This document shows, piece after piece, positions 25,143-34,003 of a DNA stretch of 64,000 nt (its first letter is position 1; each line of letters starts with the position of its first letter). The stretch lies in assembly GCA_052318935.1 (NCBI GenBank), contig JBQRKO010000012.1. One strand, written 5' to 3'. The notes under the pieces are model-generated. The model did no database searches and had not been told where the DNA came from. It worked only from the letters and a program-made list of their open reading frames with translations. A program made the translations under genes and the position numbers. Origin of the DNA: Niallia sp052318935 (GTDB lineage Bacteria > Bacillota > Bacilli > Bacillales > Cytobacillaceae).

Positions 25143-25253
25143 ATAATATACTCTATTCTCAATGAGCTAGGTCTCCAAGATATTATATATTCAGCAAACG
25201 GGCACTATTATGGAGTTATACAGGTAGGAAATGAGCAAACTTTTTTAGAATAG
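25141..25253 (+). pseudogene. C-terminal remnant of an unidentified gene
   Basis: The + frame reads NELGLQDIIYSANGHYYGVIQ and ends at TAG 25251-25253, just before a strong terminator at 25272. It looks like a protein end but has no start, and the toxin-antitoxin promoter overlaps its left side. I do not recognise it. Confidence 0.3.
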
Positions 25254-25271
25254 AAACTTAAAACTTCTAGG

Positions 25272-25316
25272 TAAGAATCCATTTTGATCAAGTTTTTTTC
25301 AAAATGGATTCTTTTT
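25272..25316 (+). terminator. Rho-independent terminator
   Basis: AAGAATCCATTTTGA pairs with TCAAAATGGATTCTT, followed by TTT. The rest of 25317-25453 shows no gene. Confidence 0.8.
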
Positions 25317-25453
25317 AACTACCGTAAAAATGTGTGTTCAAACGATATTTTTTATCAAGCTTTATTGCAAAGCAACATCTATCCACTTCAATATTAGGAA
25401 TTATTTCGATTTGTATACTTCCGATGCTCCCTCTCAAAAATACATTTCACTTC

Positions 25454-26650
25454 TTATTGGGCAGATATCTGCCAATCAAAAGGATCTTTTAATTTGCTCC
25501 ATTCCTCATTAAACTCATCAGCTGTAAGCAAACAATCATCTAATTCCTTTTTAATAAAATCCACATCCAAGTCGATTCCAATAAACACAAGTTTTGTATG
25601 GCGGTCCCCGTATTCTTCATCCCAAGTTTCTTGAAGTTGAGGATTATTTCGGATTAGTTCTTTTTGTTGAGCTTCTGGAAGTGAAGCAACCCAATAAGAA
25701 ATCGGCTCAATGTTAACAGAAGGCCCCGCCTGAGATAACAGCAATGCTAAATTGTTGCGGCTTGCACACCAGACAATCCCTTTCGCTCGAACAATTTGCA
25801 AAGGCATAGAGTTGCACCAATTATTGAAGCGCTCTGAATGAAAAGGTCTTTTATTATAATAAACAAACGAAGAGATGCCGTATTCCTCCGTTTCTGGCGT
25901 ATGGTCAGCCGGTCCAATATTCAGCTCTTTCAGCCAGCCTGCTGATTCACTTGCTTTATCAAAATCAAATAAGTTTGTATTTAATATTTCTTTAGGATCA
26001 ACAACACTATTAACTGTACGAATGATCTTTGCTGAAGGCTGCAAGGTTCTTATCACTTTTTCCAGCTTTGTTAGATCCTCCGCTGCGACTAAATCGCATT
26101 TATTTAAAACTAACACATCGCAAAATTCAATTTGATCAATTAATAAATCAGCAATATTGCGAATATCGTCTTCTCCAACTGCTTCCTTGCGATCCAGCAA
26201 AGAATCGCCTGACTCAAAATCATGCCAAAAACGGTTCGCATCGACTACTGTCACCATCGTATCCAATTTGCAAAATTTTGTTAAGTCAATCCCCAGTTCT
26301 TCATCAATATAAGAGAATGTTTGAGCTACAGGAACTGGCTCACTAATGCCGGATGATTCAATTAAGATGTAATCAATATCCCCCAGTTTTGCCAGCCTTT
26401 CCACTTCTACCAGCAAATCTTCCCGTAAAGTACAGCAAATGCAGCCATTCGACATTTCGACCAGCTTTTCTTCTGTTCGAGAAAAACCGCCTTGCTTTTG
26501 AACTAATTCGCTGTCAATATTTACTTCGCTCATATCATTCACAATAACGGCAACCTTAAGACCTTCACGATTATGTAAAATATAATTCATTAAAGTTGTT
26601 TTACCAGCTCCTAAATAACCGCTTAAAACTGTCACTGGAATCTTTTTCAT
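25454..26650 (-). CDS. CobW/COG0523 G3E GTPase, zinc-chaperone type (paralogue 1)
   Basis: About 398 residues. Walker A GYLGAGKTT at 11-19, the COG0523 metal motif CICC at 70-73, Walker B-like ILIESSGISEP, guanine-specificity motif NKCD, and a C-terminal CobW_C domain (about 265-385). The family includes B. subtilis YciC/ZagA, a Zur-controlled metallochaperone that supports zinc enzymes when zinc is scarce. ATG 26650 follows AGGGTGG. It is the third gene after rpsN2 and an unknown gene. A second, very similar copy lies at 32.7-33.9 kb. Confidence 0.9.
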   Translation of the reverse strand: MKKIPVTVLSGYLGAGKTTLMNYILHNREGLKVAVIVNDMSEVNIDSELVQKQGGFSRTEEKLVEMSNGCICCTLREDLLVEVERLAKLGDIDYILIESSGISEPVPVAQTFSYIDEELGIDLTKFCKLDTMVTVVDANRFWHDFESGDSLLDRKEAVGEDDIRNIADLLIDQIEFCDVLVLNKCDLVAAEDLTKLEKVIRTLQPSAKIIRTVNSVVDPKEILNTNLFDFDKASESAGWLKELNIGPADHTPETEEYGISSFVYYNKRPFHSERFNNWCNSMPLQIVRAKGIVWCASRNNLALLLSQAGPSVNIEPISYWVASLPEAQQKELIRNNPQLQETWDEEYGDRHTKLVFIGIDLDVDFIKKELDDCLLTADEFNEEWSKLKDPFDWQISAQ

Positions 26651-26731
26651 TTGATCCACCCTTTTCTATTAAAAGAATCTAAAAGCATAAAAATACTACA
26701 TCCAAACTATCCATACCGATTGATAATCTGG

Positions 26732-27094
26732 CTACGAAACAAATATAAATGACAATTTATTATCCTTTAATTTATGCTTACTTCTCTGCAATTCCGTACA
26801 ATCAATCCATTTCATTCGATTGCACCTTTCCTTTATCACTCGATCAATTTCAGCTTGTGCCTCATTCATCGCATCTATAATGGCTAAAATATCAACTGAA
26901 AAATGGACTGCTGCTTCTTTAAAAGGCGATTTTTCATTCATGAGCTGAATAAAATGCGTCTCATTTAACGCGACTTCCTCTAATTCATTTTCTCTACTTT
27001 CAATATATTGATAAATTTCTCTCTTTTTAGCCGGCAAGTTCTTAACAGCACTTCGAAGTAAAAATTCAATTAAAATTGGATTTATTGAATTCAT
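26732..27094 (-). CDS. Unknown 120-residue protein in the Zur-linked operon
   Basis: About 120 residues, mostly helical and charged (RSAVKNLPAKKREIYQYIES, then ELEEVALNETHFIQLMNEK), no membrane segment, no zinc ligands clustered, two cysteines. ATG 27094 follows GGAGG with 8-nt spacing. It lies between rpsN2 and cobW1 on the same strand with short gaps, so all three are probably co-transcribed from the Zur-boxed promoter. I do not recognise the family; a helical adaptor or small regulator is possible. Confidence 0.65.
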   Translation of the reverse strand: MNSINPILIEFLLRSAVKNLPAKKREIYQYIESRENELEEVALNETHFIQLMNEKSPFKEAAVHFSVDILAIIDAMNEAQAEIDRVIKERCNRMKWIDCTELQRSKHKLKDNKLSFIFVS

Positions 27095-27172
27095 GCTCCA
27101 AACCTCCAGATTTTCTGACATAAACTTCAGCCGCCAAATTCCTTCATTTAGCAGCTGACCCTAGAATACGTT

Positions 27173-27442
27173 TTACCAGCTCGACTTTTTTACTCCTGGA
27201 ATTTGCCCCTTATGAGCATATTCTCTAAAGGCAATCCGAGACATTTTGAACTTTCTTAAAAATCCTCTTGGTCTACCCGTCACTTCACATCTGTTCTTTA
27301 GGCGCGTCGGCGACGAATCTCTTGGTAGTTTTCTAAGTGCTTCGTAGTCCCCTTTTTCTTTAAGCTCCATTCGAAGTGCCGCATATTTCTCTACCATTTC
27401 TTGACGTTTCTTTTCTTTTACTACTTTTGATTTTTTTGCCAC
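27173..27442 (-). CDS. rpsN: Ribosomal protein S14, zinc-independent paralogue
   Basis: An 89-residue S14 of the long, cysteine-poor type: CEVTGRPRGFLRKFKMSRI followed by FREYAHKGQIPGVKKSSW. It has one cysteine and lacks the CxxC-x-CxxC zinc ribbon of the housekeeping S14. Such copies (YhzA/RpsN2 in B. subtilis) replace the zinc-containing S14 during zinc starvation, releasing zinc. GTG start after AAAGGAGG. A Zur box lies 240 bp upstream, with a family B repeat in between. Confidence 0.95.
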   Translation of the reverse strand: MAKKSKVVKEKKRQEMVEKYAALRMELKEKGDYEALRKLPRDSSPTRLKNRCEVTGRPRGFLRKFKMSRIAFREYAHKGQIPGVKKSSW

Positions 27443-27466
27443 TATCCTTTACCTCCTTTAATATTA

Positions 27467-27650
27467 AGAAAAGCGGAAGCGCCTTGACCAGTCCCGAAGA
27501 AAAATGTTCTCTTGGCTCAAAAAGTGCTTTTTACTTTTAGAGACAAGAGGTTATCTTTCCAGGGGCTAGGTGCTGGCCGGCTAAATGCGCCACGTTCTGT
27601 GGCGACGCCGGCACTAGTACATCCTGTACGTCGGAGCTAGACACTCATCT
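27467..27650. repeat. Family B repeat, copy B5, in the rpsN2 leader
   Basis: Starts AAGCGGAAGCGCC. Arms: CAGtCCC / GGGGCT, CTCTTGg / CAAGAG, plus an extra tail hairpin GCCGGc...gCCGGC and GTACATCCTGTAC before GGAGCTAGACAC. It separates the Zur box at 27682 from rpsN2. Confidence 0.8.
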
Positions 27651-27681
27651 AACTTGAACTTATAAATTCTGTTATTTAACC

Positions 27682-27702
27682 AAAGCGAAATGATTACGAT
27701 TT
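27682..27702 (-). promoter_or_regulatory. Zur box upstream of rpsN2
   Basis: AAAGCGAAAT-G-ATTACGATTT matches 18 of the 20 specified positions of the Bacillus Zur box (halves AAATCGTAAT and ATTACGATTT). Confidence 0.8.
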
Positions 27703-27735
27703 ATAATTCATACTAAAAGAAACCTTTCCCTAATC

Positions 27736-27885
27736 TTATTTCGTCTCACGGTGCAAAGTACGTTTTTTCAAACGCGGGCAATACTTCATCAGTTCAATAC
27801 GATCTGGGTTGTTTCTTTTATTTTTCGTTGTAATGTAATTTCTATCTCCTGTTTCTGTACATGCTAATGTAATGGTAACTCTCAT
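27736..27885 (-). CDS. rpmG: Ribosomal protein L33, zinc-independent paralogue 1
   Basis: A 49-residue L33 starting MRVTITLACTETGDRNYI and ending KKRTLHRETK. It has only two isolated cysteines (9 and 36) instead of the two CxxC pairs of zinc-binding L33, so it is the zinc-independent form. AAGGAGG precedes the ATG. A perfect Zur box is 65 bp upstream. It precedes rpsN2 on the same strand, but rpsN2 has its own Zur box. Confidence 0.95.
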   Translation of the reverse strand: MRVTITLACTETGDRNYITTKNKRNNPDRIELMKYCPRLKKRTLHRETK

Positions 27886-27949
27886 GTTTTTTCCTCCTTA
27901 GATTTTTTCAGACTATAACAATTCTGTTAAAATTACTAATACCTTTCTT

Positions 27950-27970
27950 AAATCGTAATTATTACGATTT
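27950..27970 (-). promoter_or_regulatory. Perfect Zur box upstream of rpmG1
   Basis: Halves AAATCGTAAT and ATTACGATTT separated by T: 20 of 20 matches to the consensus. Confidence 0.93.
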
Positions 27971-28078
27971 ATTCATCAAAAAATATTAACTACTTTAACA
28001 GAACCCATTAATTAATATTATCAATTTTTAATTATAATTAAATATATAATTATTTGCAACATTTAAGTTACTTAAACA

Positions 28079-28127
28079 TTGATTTTTATCCTATCGCCCT
28101 TATAATAAACTGTAATGATTACGATTT
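28079..28127 (+). promoter_or_regulatory. Promoter and Zur box of folE2
   Basis: TTGATT at 28079-28084, 16-bp spacer, TATAAT at 28101-28106, immediately followed by a Zur box at 28107-28127 (halves AAACTGTAAT and ATTACGATTT, 18 of 20). The operator covers the expected transcription start. Confidence 0.85.
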
Positions 28128-28141
28128 ACAAAGGAGCAATA

Positions 28142-29050
28142 ATGATGAAAACGACTATTCAGTTACCTAATAAGTTGGAACGCCACCGCCATTTCGGTTC
28201 GGTGGATCCAATAAAAAATAGAACAAAACCAGAAGAAAAAGAAAATATGACAGATCTGCAGAACACGCCAAAAGACTATTTTTTCGAAATTGATCATGTT
28301 GGGATATCTAATGTTTCTCATCCTATCAACATTACTTCTTCTATGGAACCTAATCTGCAAACAACAATAGGAACCTTTACTATTACTACTAATCTTGTTC
28401 GTGATCGCAAGGGAATTAACATGAGCAGACTTACAGAATTATTGCAAGAATACTATGAACACGGCTGGATCCTTGACATGGATTTCCTTCAAGCATTTAC
28501 GAAGGAAATCGCGGAAAGAATGAGCCAACATAAATCTTCTCTTTCCGTTTCCTTTCCTTGGTATTATGAAAGAAAAGCTCCTGTGACAAGTAAAAAGGGA
28601 TTTATGCATTCTTCCGTTTCTTTGGAAACTAGCTATGATCAAGAAAAAGGCTGGAAATCATTTATTGGACTTGAAGCTGCTGTCACTACTTTATGTCCTT
28701 GCTCAAAGGAAATTAGCGAATATAGTGCCCATAACCAAAGAGGCATCGTAAAAATTAAGGTAGAATTACATCCTTCTACTCCATGGCCATCGGATATAAA
28801 AAAAGAATTGCTTAACGTGGCAGAATCAAATGCAAGTTCTATGCTTCACCCTGTCCTTAAAAGACCTGATGAAAAGAAGGTAACAGAGCAAGCCTATGAA
28901 AACCCTCGTTTTGTTGAAGACTTCATTCGTCTTATTGCTGCCGACTTATATGAATTAGATTGGGTAAAATCTTTTGACATCGAATGCCGAAACGAAGAAT
29001 CGATTCATCTACATGATGCTTATGCAAGGCTTTCTTTTGACAAAGACTGA
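28142..29050 (+). CDS. folE2: GTP cyclohydrolase IB (FolE2)
   Basis: About 302 residues. The conserved block TTLCPCSKEISEYSAHNQRG holds the metal-binding Cys and the His of type IB GTP cyclohydrolases; EIDHVGISNVSHPI is the N-terminal signature. The enzyme makes 7,8-dihydroneopterin triphosphate for folate and queuosine. It uses metals other than zinc and replaces zinc-dependent FolE under zinc limitation (YciA in B. subtilis). The Zur box in its promoter agrees. ATG 28142 follows AAAGGAG; ATG 28145 is equally possible. Confidence 0.96.
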   Translation: MMKTTIQLPNKLERHRHFGSVDPIKNRTKPEEKENMTDLQNTPKDYFFEIDHVGISNVSHPINITSSMEPNLQTTIGTFTITTNLVRDRKGINMSRLTELLQEYYEHGWILDMDFLQAFTKEIAERMSQHKSSLSVSFPWYYERKAPVTSKKGFMHSSVSLETSYDQEKGWKSFIGLEAAVTTLCPCSKEISEYSAHNQRGIVKIKVELHPSTPWPSDIKKELLNVAESNASSMLHPVLKRPDEKKVTEQAYENPRFVEDFIRLIAADLYELDWVKSFDIECRNEESIHLHDAYARLSFDKD

Positions 29051-29188
29051 TTTTGTTTTTTCGTGTAGTGACGTGTTTATTTGCAGAATGCAAAAAAGAA
29101 ATAATTTGAACTTGTTTATTTATAAGTTTTTTCAAATACCGACAAAAATTATATAAAATTATTACTAAGTAATGTTTACCTACATTAA

Positions 29189-29330
29189 TAAAAGAGACGG
29201 GGCTGTCCCAAAGGGGAAAATCCATTGAAAATTGAAAATCAAGAATGTTGATATATCAGTATTCTTGAACATAAAAAGTGGCAGCCAATAGCCGAAAAAT
29301 CGACTAATTGGACAGCCCCGTCTCTTATTT
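29189..29330. repeat. Family C inverted repeat, copy C2
   Basis: Ends TAAAAGAGACGGGGCTGTCC and GGACAGCCCCGTCTCTTA are inverted repeats; the middle matches copy C1 (TTGAAAATTGAAAATCAAG, ATAGCCGAAAAATCGACT). It lies between the convergent folE2 and Fe-ADH genes and should terminate both. 29051-29188 shows nothing else. Confidence 0.8.
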
Positions 29331-29353
29331 ATTTTAATAAATAGGACTGCTAT

Positions 29354-30496
29354 TTATATTGTACTTACACTTCTTAACTGCAAATACACTTCTTTTAAAG
29401 ATTCCTTTGTCATCGTGACAGGGTTGTTTTGCATATTAGGTGCAAAGCTGTTTTCCACAAGACTGTTTAATTGTTCTTCTGTAAGGACCCCAGCGTCTTC
29501 CAATGTCATTTTTAAGCCCATTTCTTTTTTCATTTCATCTATTTTATCTGCCAATTCTTCCGCATTTTTAAAACCAAGTCGTTGGCTGAAAGCGTTAAGT
29601 CGTTCAGCTTCTGGTCCATTGCTGTTAATTCTCCAGAAGGAAGGCAATGTCATAGCACATGCCTCACCATGTGGTACTCCAAAATCTTGAGTTAGTGGAT
29701 AAGAACAATCATGTGCAGCGGCTGTTTGTGTTAAATTAAAAGCCATGCCAGCTGTAACAGATGCCTCACTCATTTTTGCTCTAGCCTCCATATTTTCTGG
29801 TTCATGATAGGCTTTTAATAAGTACTGAAAGACAAGGGATGCAGCTCTTTCTGCTGCCATATCTGTAAAGGGCTAATGCTTTTTACCATAGTATGCTTCT
29901 AATGAATGTGCCAAAACATCAATTCCACTTATTGCAGTAACAGAAGGAGGACAAGTAACCGTTAATTCAGGATCTATAAGTGCATATACTGGATAGAAGT
30001 AATCGCTGGCAATCGGTGCTTTTACATCATTTTCTGTATCTGTCAATACAGAAACAGTTGTAACTTCGCTTGCCGTTCCTGAGGTTGTTGGAATTGCGAT
30101 AAATGGAATGCCAGGCTCGTCAACTGGTCGTTTCTTTGAAAAGTAATCTGCGGTTCCATATGGCGTTTTTGCTACAAAGCATGCCACCTTTGCACAGTCC
30201 ATAACGCTTCCGCCCCCAAGTGCAATGGCAAAATCACATTGTTTTTCACGAATGGCCTCTGCACAGTCATCCGTATTTTTAACGGTTGGATTTGGTTGGA
30301 TATCAGAAAAAACAGCAACAATTTTCCCTTCTGAACTATCCATAATCTCTTGTGCAATTCCGCTTCGCACCATAGAAGGAGCACTAATTAGTATTCCTCT
30401 TTCAACATTCATTTGTTTTAGAATCTCTGATATTTTTTTTATTTTCCCAACTCCAAAGTCAATAGGTACAGGCTGCTTATAAAAGAAATTTTCCAT
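29354..30496 (-). pseudogene. Iron-containing alcohol dehydrogenase, interrupted by an in-frame TAG
   Basis: The frame encodes about 380 codons of a group III Fe-ADH, the normal length. GGGSVMDCAKV is the nucleotide-binding motif, PTTSGTASE the conserved second block, GIDVLAHSLEAYYGKKH and HDCSYPLTQDFGVPHGEACA carry the metal ligands. TAG at 29873-29875 follows KKH where related proteins have a small residue; the frame then continues unchanged (PFTDMAAERA). A good AGAGGGAG site precedes the ATG. No frameshift is present. Two further fragments of this family lie at 43.2-43.6 kb. Confidence 0.88.
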
Positions 30497-30603
30497 TCTT
30501 TTACTCCCTCTCTTTCTATATTTTATTCATTCAGCCCCATCTCTTCTTTGAAAAAAATATATTTTTCTAGATATGTAGAAATGAGGCTGTAATTTATCTT
30601 ATC

Positions 30604-31172
30604 TTAATTCGAAATTAACGCTTTGTCTGTAAATAAGTACTCTTTCTCAAAAATATCCATTGCTTCATTTATTTCTTGTTCCGAAATAATCAATGGAGGA
30701 GCAATAATGACGCTGGATTCATGTGAATACGTATAGAATCCGTGTTCTCCTAACAAGCCAACAAAATTCTTCATTAGTCCGACTTTAGCTTTGCCATAAT
30801 CCATTCCGTAAGAAATAACCAGTTCTCCAGTCGTCTTGTCTTTTACAAGTTCCACTGCAGCAAAGAGTCCAATATGACGTACTTCACCTACTGAATCATA
30901 CTTGCAAAGTTGATCAAGTCGTTTTGCAAGGATTTGTCCAATCTCTTCAGCATTTTCAATGATTTTCTCTTCTTTATATACATCAAGAGTTGCATTCCCA
31001 ATTTGTGTAGAGACAGTATGTCCGTTGTAAGTTAATCCTGTCATAAGAACATTTTCATCAAAGTAGTTTGCGATTTTTTCACATACAATACCTTTGTCAT
31101 ATTGCTTGGAGCAGCTTCAATGATTTTTTTTGCTAGTTCCGTTTTGCTATTCACGAAAATATGAGCCTCGTG
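30604..31172 (-). pseudogene. Class III aminotransferase with internal deletion
   Basis: The C-terminal part (146 codons: MTGLTYNGHTVSTQ...IIAPPLIISEQEI) is a normal end of a PLP-dependent class III aminotransferase. Upstream, one frame gives NSKTELAKKIIEAAPSNMTK, typical of the N-terminal third, and joins, in another frame, GIVCEKIANYFDENVL, typical of about residue 290. The segment with the PLP lysine is missing. This is therefore a deleted and frameshifted relic. It precedes the broken Fe-ADH on the same strand. Confidence 0.8.
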
Positions 31173-31304
31173 ATAACATAAAATAATTATCTGATTTATT
31201 ATAATGTATATTTCGTTTACTTACATTAGTCAAAGTGTCAGTAATTAATAGCTGCTCATTTTACATTAAACTACACTCTTGGCAGCTAAAGGCTTATTAT
31301 AAGA

Positions 31305-31425
31305 AAAATGCAAGCGCCTTGCTCAGCCCCGAAGAAAAATGTTCACATGACTCAAAAAGTGCTTTTTACTTTTAGAGGCATGGGGTTATTTTTCACAGGG
31401 GCTAGGCGCTGTAACTAGACACCCA
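31305..31425. repeat. Family B repeat, copy B6
   Basis: Arms AAGCGCC / GGCGCT, CAGCCCC / GGGGCT and CATG / CATG around tttttacttttagagg; tail GTAACTAGACACCCATC. Located between the aminotransferase relic and the znuA terminator; 31173-31304 is AT-rich without a gene. Confidence 0.8.
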
Positions 31426-31463
31426 TCTAACTTCAAAAATATTATGCTTTCTTATCTTAAAAC

Positions 31464-31507
31464 AAAAAATGCACAAGAGATTTCGTAAGTGAAATCTTTT
31501 GTGCATT
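31464..31507 (-). terminator. Terminator of the cobW2-rpmG2-znuA operon
   Basis: AATGCACAAAAGATTTC pairs with GAAATCTCTTGTGCATT, followed by TTTTTGTTTT on the minus strand. Confidence 0.85.
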
Positions 31508-31534
31508 GCTTTGTTAATATTATTTGGCTCTTTC

Positions 31535-32521
31535 TTATTCTGATTGGGACTGAACTAATTTCTCTAAATTAGCTTCCATTACTTGTATATAATCAAGCCC
31601 TTTCGCTTGATCTTTTTCGCTTAAACCTTCTAGTGTACTAAGAACTTCTGTTTTTGCACCAATTTCATCGGCAAGGGTTTTCGCTAATTTTGGCGAAGCA
31701 ATTTCTTCAAAGTAAATAACCTTAACATCATGCTCCTTCGCAAAATCTTTTAGCTCTGCAAGTTTTTGTGCATTTGGCTCTTGCTCCGGTGATAATCCAG
31801 CTATTGGTACTTGAGTTAAACCATACTCTTTTGCTAAATATCCAAATGCAGCATGCTGAGTGATTAATTCTTTCTTCTTAACACCTTTTAATTCTGTGCG
31901 GTAATCATTATCTAATTGAGTTAACTTTGCAATGTACGCCTTACTATTTTTTTCATAGGAAGTTTTATTGTCTGGATCAGCACTTATTAATGCATCAGTA
32001 ATCGTTTGCACCTCTTTTTGTGCTAAAGCAGGGCTGAGCCAAACATGGGGATCCATTTCGTGATGATGTTCATGCTCTCCTTCATGATGCTCCTCTTCTT
32101 CCGTTCCATCCTCATGATGTTCTTCTTCCTCTTCTATCCCTTCTGCCAATGTAATTCCTTTACTTGCTTCTACAAAATTCACTTTCTTGCCGCTTAAGCT
32201 ATCTTTCACCTGAGGAACCCATGTTTCCATATATTCACTATTGTAAATAAATAGATCTGCATTTTGAATATTGGCCACATCTTTTGGAGAAGGCTCCCAT
32301 TCATGTGGTTCAGTGCTTGATGGAATTAATAATTCAACATCCGCTTGGTCTCCTGCAACATTTTTTGTAAATTCATACATCGGATAAAAAGTGGTTATAA
32401 CTTTTATTTTTTCAGAATCCGCTGTTTTTCCATTTGTAGTTTCACTAGTTTTCCCACACCCGGCCATAAAAACAACTGCCACTAAAGCAATTAAAACTGT
32501 TCTTAATCGAAAAAATTTCAT
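31535..32521 (-). CDS. znuA: Zinc ABC transporter substrate-binding lipoprotein (ZnuA/AdcA-like)
   Basis: A 328-residue cluster A-I binding protein. Lipobox MAGC with Cys22; EPHEWEPS with ligand His73; an acidic/histidine-rich loop at about 128-154 (HHEGEHEHHHE); DPHVW with His159; ITQHAAFGYLAKEYGL with the third histidine. The His-rich loop marks zinc specificity. It delivers zinc to ZnuBC at the membrane. The permease and ATPase genes are not next to it, so it must serve a transporter encoded elsewhere. Last gene after cobW2 and rpmG2. Confidence 0.94.
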   Translation of the reverse strand: MKFFRLRTVLIALVAVVFMAGCGKTSETTNGKTADSEKIKVITTFYPMYEFTKNVAGDQADVELLIPSSTEPHEWEPSPKDVANIQNADLFIYNSEYMETWVPQVKDSLSGKKVNFVEASKGITLAEGIEEEEEHHEDGTEEEEHHEGEHEHHHEMDPHVWLSPALAQKEVQTITDALISADPDNKTSYEKNSKAYIAKLTQLDNDYRTELKGVKKKELITQHAAFGYLAKEYGLTQVPIAGLSPEQEPNAQKLAELKDFAKEHDVKVIYFEEIASPKLAKTLADEIGAKTEVLSTLEGLSEKDQAKGLDYIQVMEANLEKLVQSQSE

Positions 32522-32558
32522 TGCAACATTTCCCCTTCATTTCAATTTAAACTTCTGC

Positions 32559-32708
32559 TTATTTTGTTTCACGATGAAGGGTGTGACGTTTTAAACGGGG
32601 ACAATATTTTTTTAATTCAATTCTATCTGGATTTGTTCGTTTATTTTTTGTAGTGATATAATTACGATCTCCTGTTTCTGTACATGCTAGTGTTATCGAT
32701 ACTCTCAT
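32559..32708 (-). CDS. rpmG: Ribosomal protein L33, zinc-independent paralogue 2
   Basis: A 49-residue L33 (MRVSITLACTETGDRNYI, ending KRHTLHRETK), nearly the same as the copy at 27.7 kb and likewise lacking CxxC pairs. AGGAGCG precedes the ATG. It lies between cobW2 and znuA with gaps of about 20 and 37 nt. Too short for usual gene-finding cut-offs. Confidence 0.95.
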   Translation of the reverse strand: MRVSITLACTETGDRNYITTKNKRTNPDRIELKKYCPRLKRHTLHRETK

Positions 32709-32727
32709 TTTTATCGCTCCTAATTTT

Positions 32728-33915
32728 TTACTGTGCCACTGTAAAAGGTGGAATCGGATCGTTCAACAATGTCCAATCAGACTCCATTTCTTCTTCTTTT
32801 AAAATACATGCATCTAAGGATTGTATTAATTCTTCCTGATTCATTCCAATCCCGATCAAAACTAATTCTGTCATTCTATCACCGTATGTTGGATCCCATT
32901 TTGCAGCTAGTTCTGGCTCTTCTGCTAAAATTTGATCAATTTCTAGCTGCGGATAAGCTGCAATCCAATTTCCAGCAGCTTGTATCATAATCGAGGGACC
33001 AGCTTGCGATAATAAGCCAACCATATCATTTCGAGAAGCAAGCCAAAAGAATCCTTTCGCTCTTACAATATCCTCCGGCCAATTCTCTAACCACTTCATT
33101 AACCGTTCTGGATGAAATGGGCGATTATTGCGGTAAACAAAAGAAGAAATGCCATACTCCTCTGTTTCAGGTGTATGTTCTTCATTTAATTCCTTTATCC
33201 ATCCCGCTCCTTCACTCGCTTTTTCAAAATCAAAAAGGTTCGTATCCATCACTTGGTCTAAAGACACACGAGCATGATCTGTTTCGATTATTTGTGCATC
33301 TGGATTTAATTTTTGTATCAATCCCTTTAATTCTTTTGTAGCTTCTTCTCCAACTAAATCGACTTTATTTAGTAAAATAACATTGGCAAATTCGATTTGA
33401 TCGATTAACAGATCTACTATTTCTCTAGTATCTGTTTCATCTGCAGCCTGCTTTCTGTCAAGAAGCGTTTCTCCTGACGCAAAATCCTTCCAAAAACGGT
33501 TGGCATCAACAACAGTTACCATCGTATCTAATCTGCAAATGCTGGATAAATCAATATTCAGCGTTTCATCTATATATGTAAAAGTTTGCGCAACTGGAAT
33601 CGGCTCACTTATCCCTGAGGATTCAATGAGGATGTAATCAATATTGCCTAATGCAACAAGCTTTTCCACTTCTTTCATCAAATCATCCCGCAATGTACAG
33701 CAAATGCAGCCATTTTGCATTTCCACCAACTTCTCTTCCGTTCTTGAAAATCCACCTTGTTTAATAAGAGCGGCATCAACATTTACTTCACTCATATCGT
33801 TGACAATGACAGCTACTTTTTTTCCTTCCTTATTACCTAGAATGTGATTTAATAAGGTTGTTTTTCCCGAACCTAAATAGCCACTTAATACAGTTACTGG
33901 TATTTTTTTATTCAT
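32728..33915 (-). CDS. CobW/COG0523 G3E GTPase, zinc-chaperone type (paralogue 2)
   Basis: A 395-residue protein with the same layout as the copy at 25.5 kb: GYLGSGKTT at 12-20, CICC at 70-73, ESSGISEP, NKVD, and a CobW_C domain. Long blocks are shared (VAVIVNDMSEVN, GGFSRTEEKLVEM, EEYGISSFVY). AAGGAGG precedes the ATG. It heads the cobW2-rpmG2-znuA operon behind two tandem Zur boxes, so a role in zinc allocation during starvation (YciC/ZagA type) is likely. Confidence 0.92.
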   Translation of the reverse strand: MNKKIPVTVLSGYLGSGKTTLLNHILGNKEGKKVAVIVNDMSEVNVDAALIKQGGFSRTEEKLVEMQNGCICCTLRDDLMKEVEKLVALGNIDYILIESSGISEPIPVAQTFTYIDETLNIDLSSICRLDTMVTVVDANRFWKDFASGETLLDRKQAADETDTREIVDLLIDQIEFANVILLNKVDLVGEEATKELKGLIQKLNPDAQIIETDHARVSLDQVMDTNLFDFEKASEGAGWIKELNEEHTPETEEYGISSFVYRNNRPFHPERLMKWLENWPEDIVRAKGFFWLASRNDMVGLLSQAGPSIMIQAAGNWIAAYPQLEIDQILAEEPELAAKWDPTYGDRMTELVLIGIGMNQEELIQSLDACILKEEEMESDWTLLNDPIPPFTVAQ

Positions 33916-34003
33916 TATAATCCTCCTTCTTTTATATGTTCTGATACTTTTCTAAGATTGTTATATTTACTTGGCAATTACTAAGCTTGAAACTTTTTAT
34001 ATT

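Noticed and set aside
4573..29875. Suppressed or pyrrolysine-type TAG codons in gerB copy 1 and Fe-ADH
   Set aside because: Other genes in the window end normally at TAG (for example the Doc-region and MFS genes), no pyl genes are seen, and paralogue comparison shows an ordinary residue at the position.
32728..33915. CobW as a cobalamin biosynthesis protein
   Set aside because: CICC motif, Zur boxes and rpmG/znuA neighbours indicate the zinc-chaperone branch; no cobalamin genes are nearby.
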